Assembly: GCA_023388235.1 (NCBI GenBank)
Contig: JAEWGQ010000272.1
Coordinates: 1-5,247, forward strand
Reading direction: 5' to 3'
DNA from: Actinomycetes bacterium
Lineage (GTDB): Bacteria > Actinomycetota > Actinomycetes > Actinomycetales > Cellulomonadaceae
Length of the DNA: 5,247 bases
Shown here: positions 4,546-5,247 of the stretch, piece after piece
Numbering within the stretch: position 1 is the first letter of the stretch
Layout of the letters: the number at the start of each line of letters is the position of its first letter
Program-made: the position numbers and the translations under genes
Notes under the pieces: generated by a model
The model's input: only the letters and a program-made list of their open reading frames with translations
The model's database searches: none
Told to the model about the DNA's origin: nothing

Positions 4546-5247
4546 TCAGACGGCCAGCCCGGGGTGGGCGCGGCGGGCGCTGCGCCGGCCCAGCAGCATG
4601 CCGAGGATCCCCAGCGACCACGGCACCGCGACCCACGCGAACGCCGCCCGGAACGCCTCGAGGTCGCGCACGCCGCCGCCGGCGCGGTCGAGCACCAGGC
4701 CGACCGCGAGCATGGTGGCCAGCGCCCCCACGAAGCCGCCGGTGTTCACGAAGCCGGTCGCGGTGCCCAGGCGGGCGGCGGGCGTGCACGACCGGGCGAC
4801 GTCGAACGCGACCAGCGACGTGGGGCCGCCCACGGCGACGACCACGACGAACACGCCGAGCACCGCCAGGGGCACCGGGGACGCCGGCACGGTGACGGCG
4901 AGCCACGCCAGCCCGATCGCGCCGGCGACCCCGAGGGCGAGCGGGGTGCGGGCGCCGGGGTGCCGCCCGACGACCAGGCCGACGACCGGTCCGGCGACGA
5001 CCGTCGCGACGACGTTGAGCGTGAGCAGCGCGCTGGCCTCCCCCGGCGTGCGGCCCTGGCCCTCGACGAAGAACGCGTACCCCCACAGCAGCACGACGAC
5101 GTGGTTGCTGAACTGGCCCGAGAAGTGCATCCAGAACGCCAGCCGCGCGCCGGGGTCGCGCAGCACCGCCCGCAGGGCACCCGGCTCGCGCGGGACGGCG
5201 GCGCGCGGCTCGCGGCGCCAGGGCCGGCGCAGCAGCCCGGCGCGTCC
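4546..5247 (-). CDS. MFS transporter, C-terminal half (5' end outside window)
   Basis: The frame is open from the window edge at 5247 to the TGA at 4546-4548, giving 233 visible residues. The first ~30 are charged (RRPWRREPRAAVPREPG), as expected for the cytoplasmic loop between TM6 and TM7 of a 12-helix major facilitator. Six hydrophobic helices follow, fitting TM7-TM12. TM7 starts LAFWMHFSGQFSNHVVVLL; TM8 is followed by VGRHPGART, a loop of the MFS type. TM11 carries the glycine-rich GFVNTGGFVGAL. The protein ends in a short basic tail (RRSARRAHPGLAV). The gene therefore encodes a membrane permease driven by an ion gradient, but the substrate cannot be inferred from this half. The internal GTG at 5164-5166 would open inside the fold and is not the start. 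The following cold-shock gene, 317 bp away on the same strand, is probably transcribed separately. Confidence 0.85.
   Translation of the reverse strand, partial: GRAGLLRRPWRREPRAAVPREPGALRAVLRDPGARLAFWMHFSGQFSNHVVVLLWGYAFFVEGQGRTPGEASALLTLNVVATVVAGPVVGLVVGRHPGARTPLALGVAGAIGLAWLAVTVPASPVPLAVLGVFVVVVAVGGPTSLVAFDVARSCTPAARLGTATGFVNTGGFVGALATMLAVGLVLDRAGGGVRDLEAFRAAFAWVAVPWSLGILGMLLGRRSARRAHPGLAV

Noticed and set aside
4200..4895. A plus-strand frame across the cold-shock upstream region and the MFS gene
   Set aside because: It is antisense to the MFS helices; the composition is Arg/Pro-rich and no ribosome binding site is seen.
1..5247. tRNA, rRNA, insertion sequence or prophage genes
   Set aside because: No tRNA-like cloverleaf, rRNA-like stretch, transposase or integrase motif, or target-site duplication was seen by eye.

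Overview
The window is very GC-rich, with strong G/C preference at third codon positions. It reads as chromosomal DNA of a high-GC actinomycete. Three observations support this: a perfect match to the actinobacterial LexA operator, DUF3040 and SAV_6107-type HEPN proteins (both typical of Actinobacteria), and a CspA-type cold-shock protein. Gene content and order (TgpA-like transglutaminase tail, DUF3040, DNA polymerase IV, HEPN protein) resemble Cellulomonadaceae or other Micrococcales. That placement is an inference from memory of such neighbourhoods, not a search result.

Layout: (1) 1-422 (+) is the C-terminal end of a transglutaminase/DUF4129-type membrane protein. (2) 420-594 is a convergent intergenic region with six tandem 19-bp units and a hairpin. 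(3) 595-2790 (-) is an apparent operon read right to left: SAV_6107-family HEPN protein, then dinB (DNA polymerase IV, joined by an ATGA overlap), then a DUF3040 membrane protein 37 nt further on. (4) 2791-2862 is a compact divergent control region. It has a near-consensus promoter for the HEPN-dinB operon (TTGACG, 17 bp, GATACT) with a perfect LexA box in its spacer. It also has a candidate leaderless promoter for the divergent gene. (5) 2863-3825 (+) is a spermidine-synthase-like methyltransferase-fold protein with an acidic repeat tail. (6) 3826-4024 is a convergent gap with a long hairpin, probably a bidirectional terminator. (7) 4025-4228 (-) is a cold-shock protein with a structured upstream region. 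(8) 4546-5247 (-) is the C-terminal half of an MFS transporter, cut by the window edge.

The most notable unit is the SOS module. A HEPN protein carrying an RX6H motif, as in HEPN ribonucleases, is translationally coupled to the error-prone polymerase Pol IV. Both are expressed from a promoter whose core is occupied by a LexA operator. The operator sits 26-41 bp upstream of the predicted start of the divergent methyltransferase-like gene, so one LexA dimer could control three or four genes. The rest of the window looks like ordinary actinobacterial housekeeping or membrane genes.
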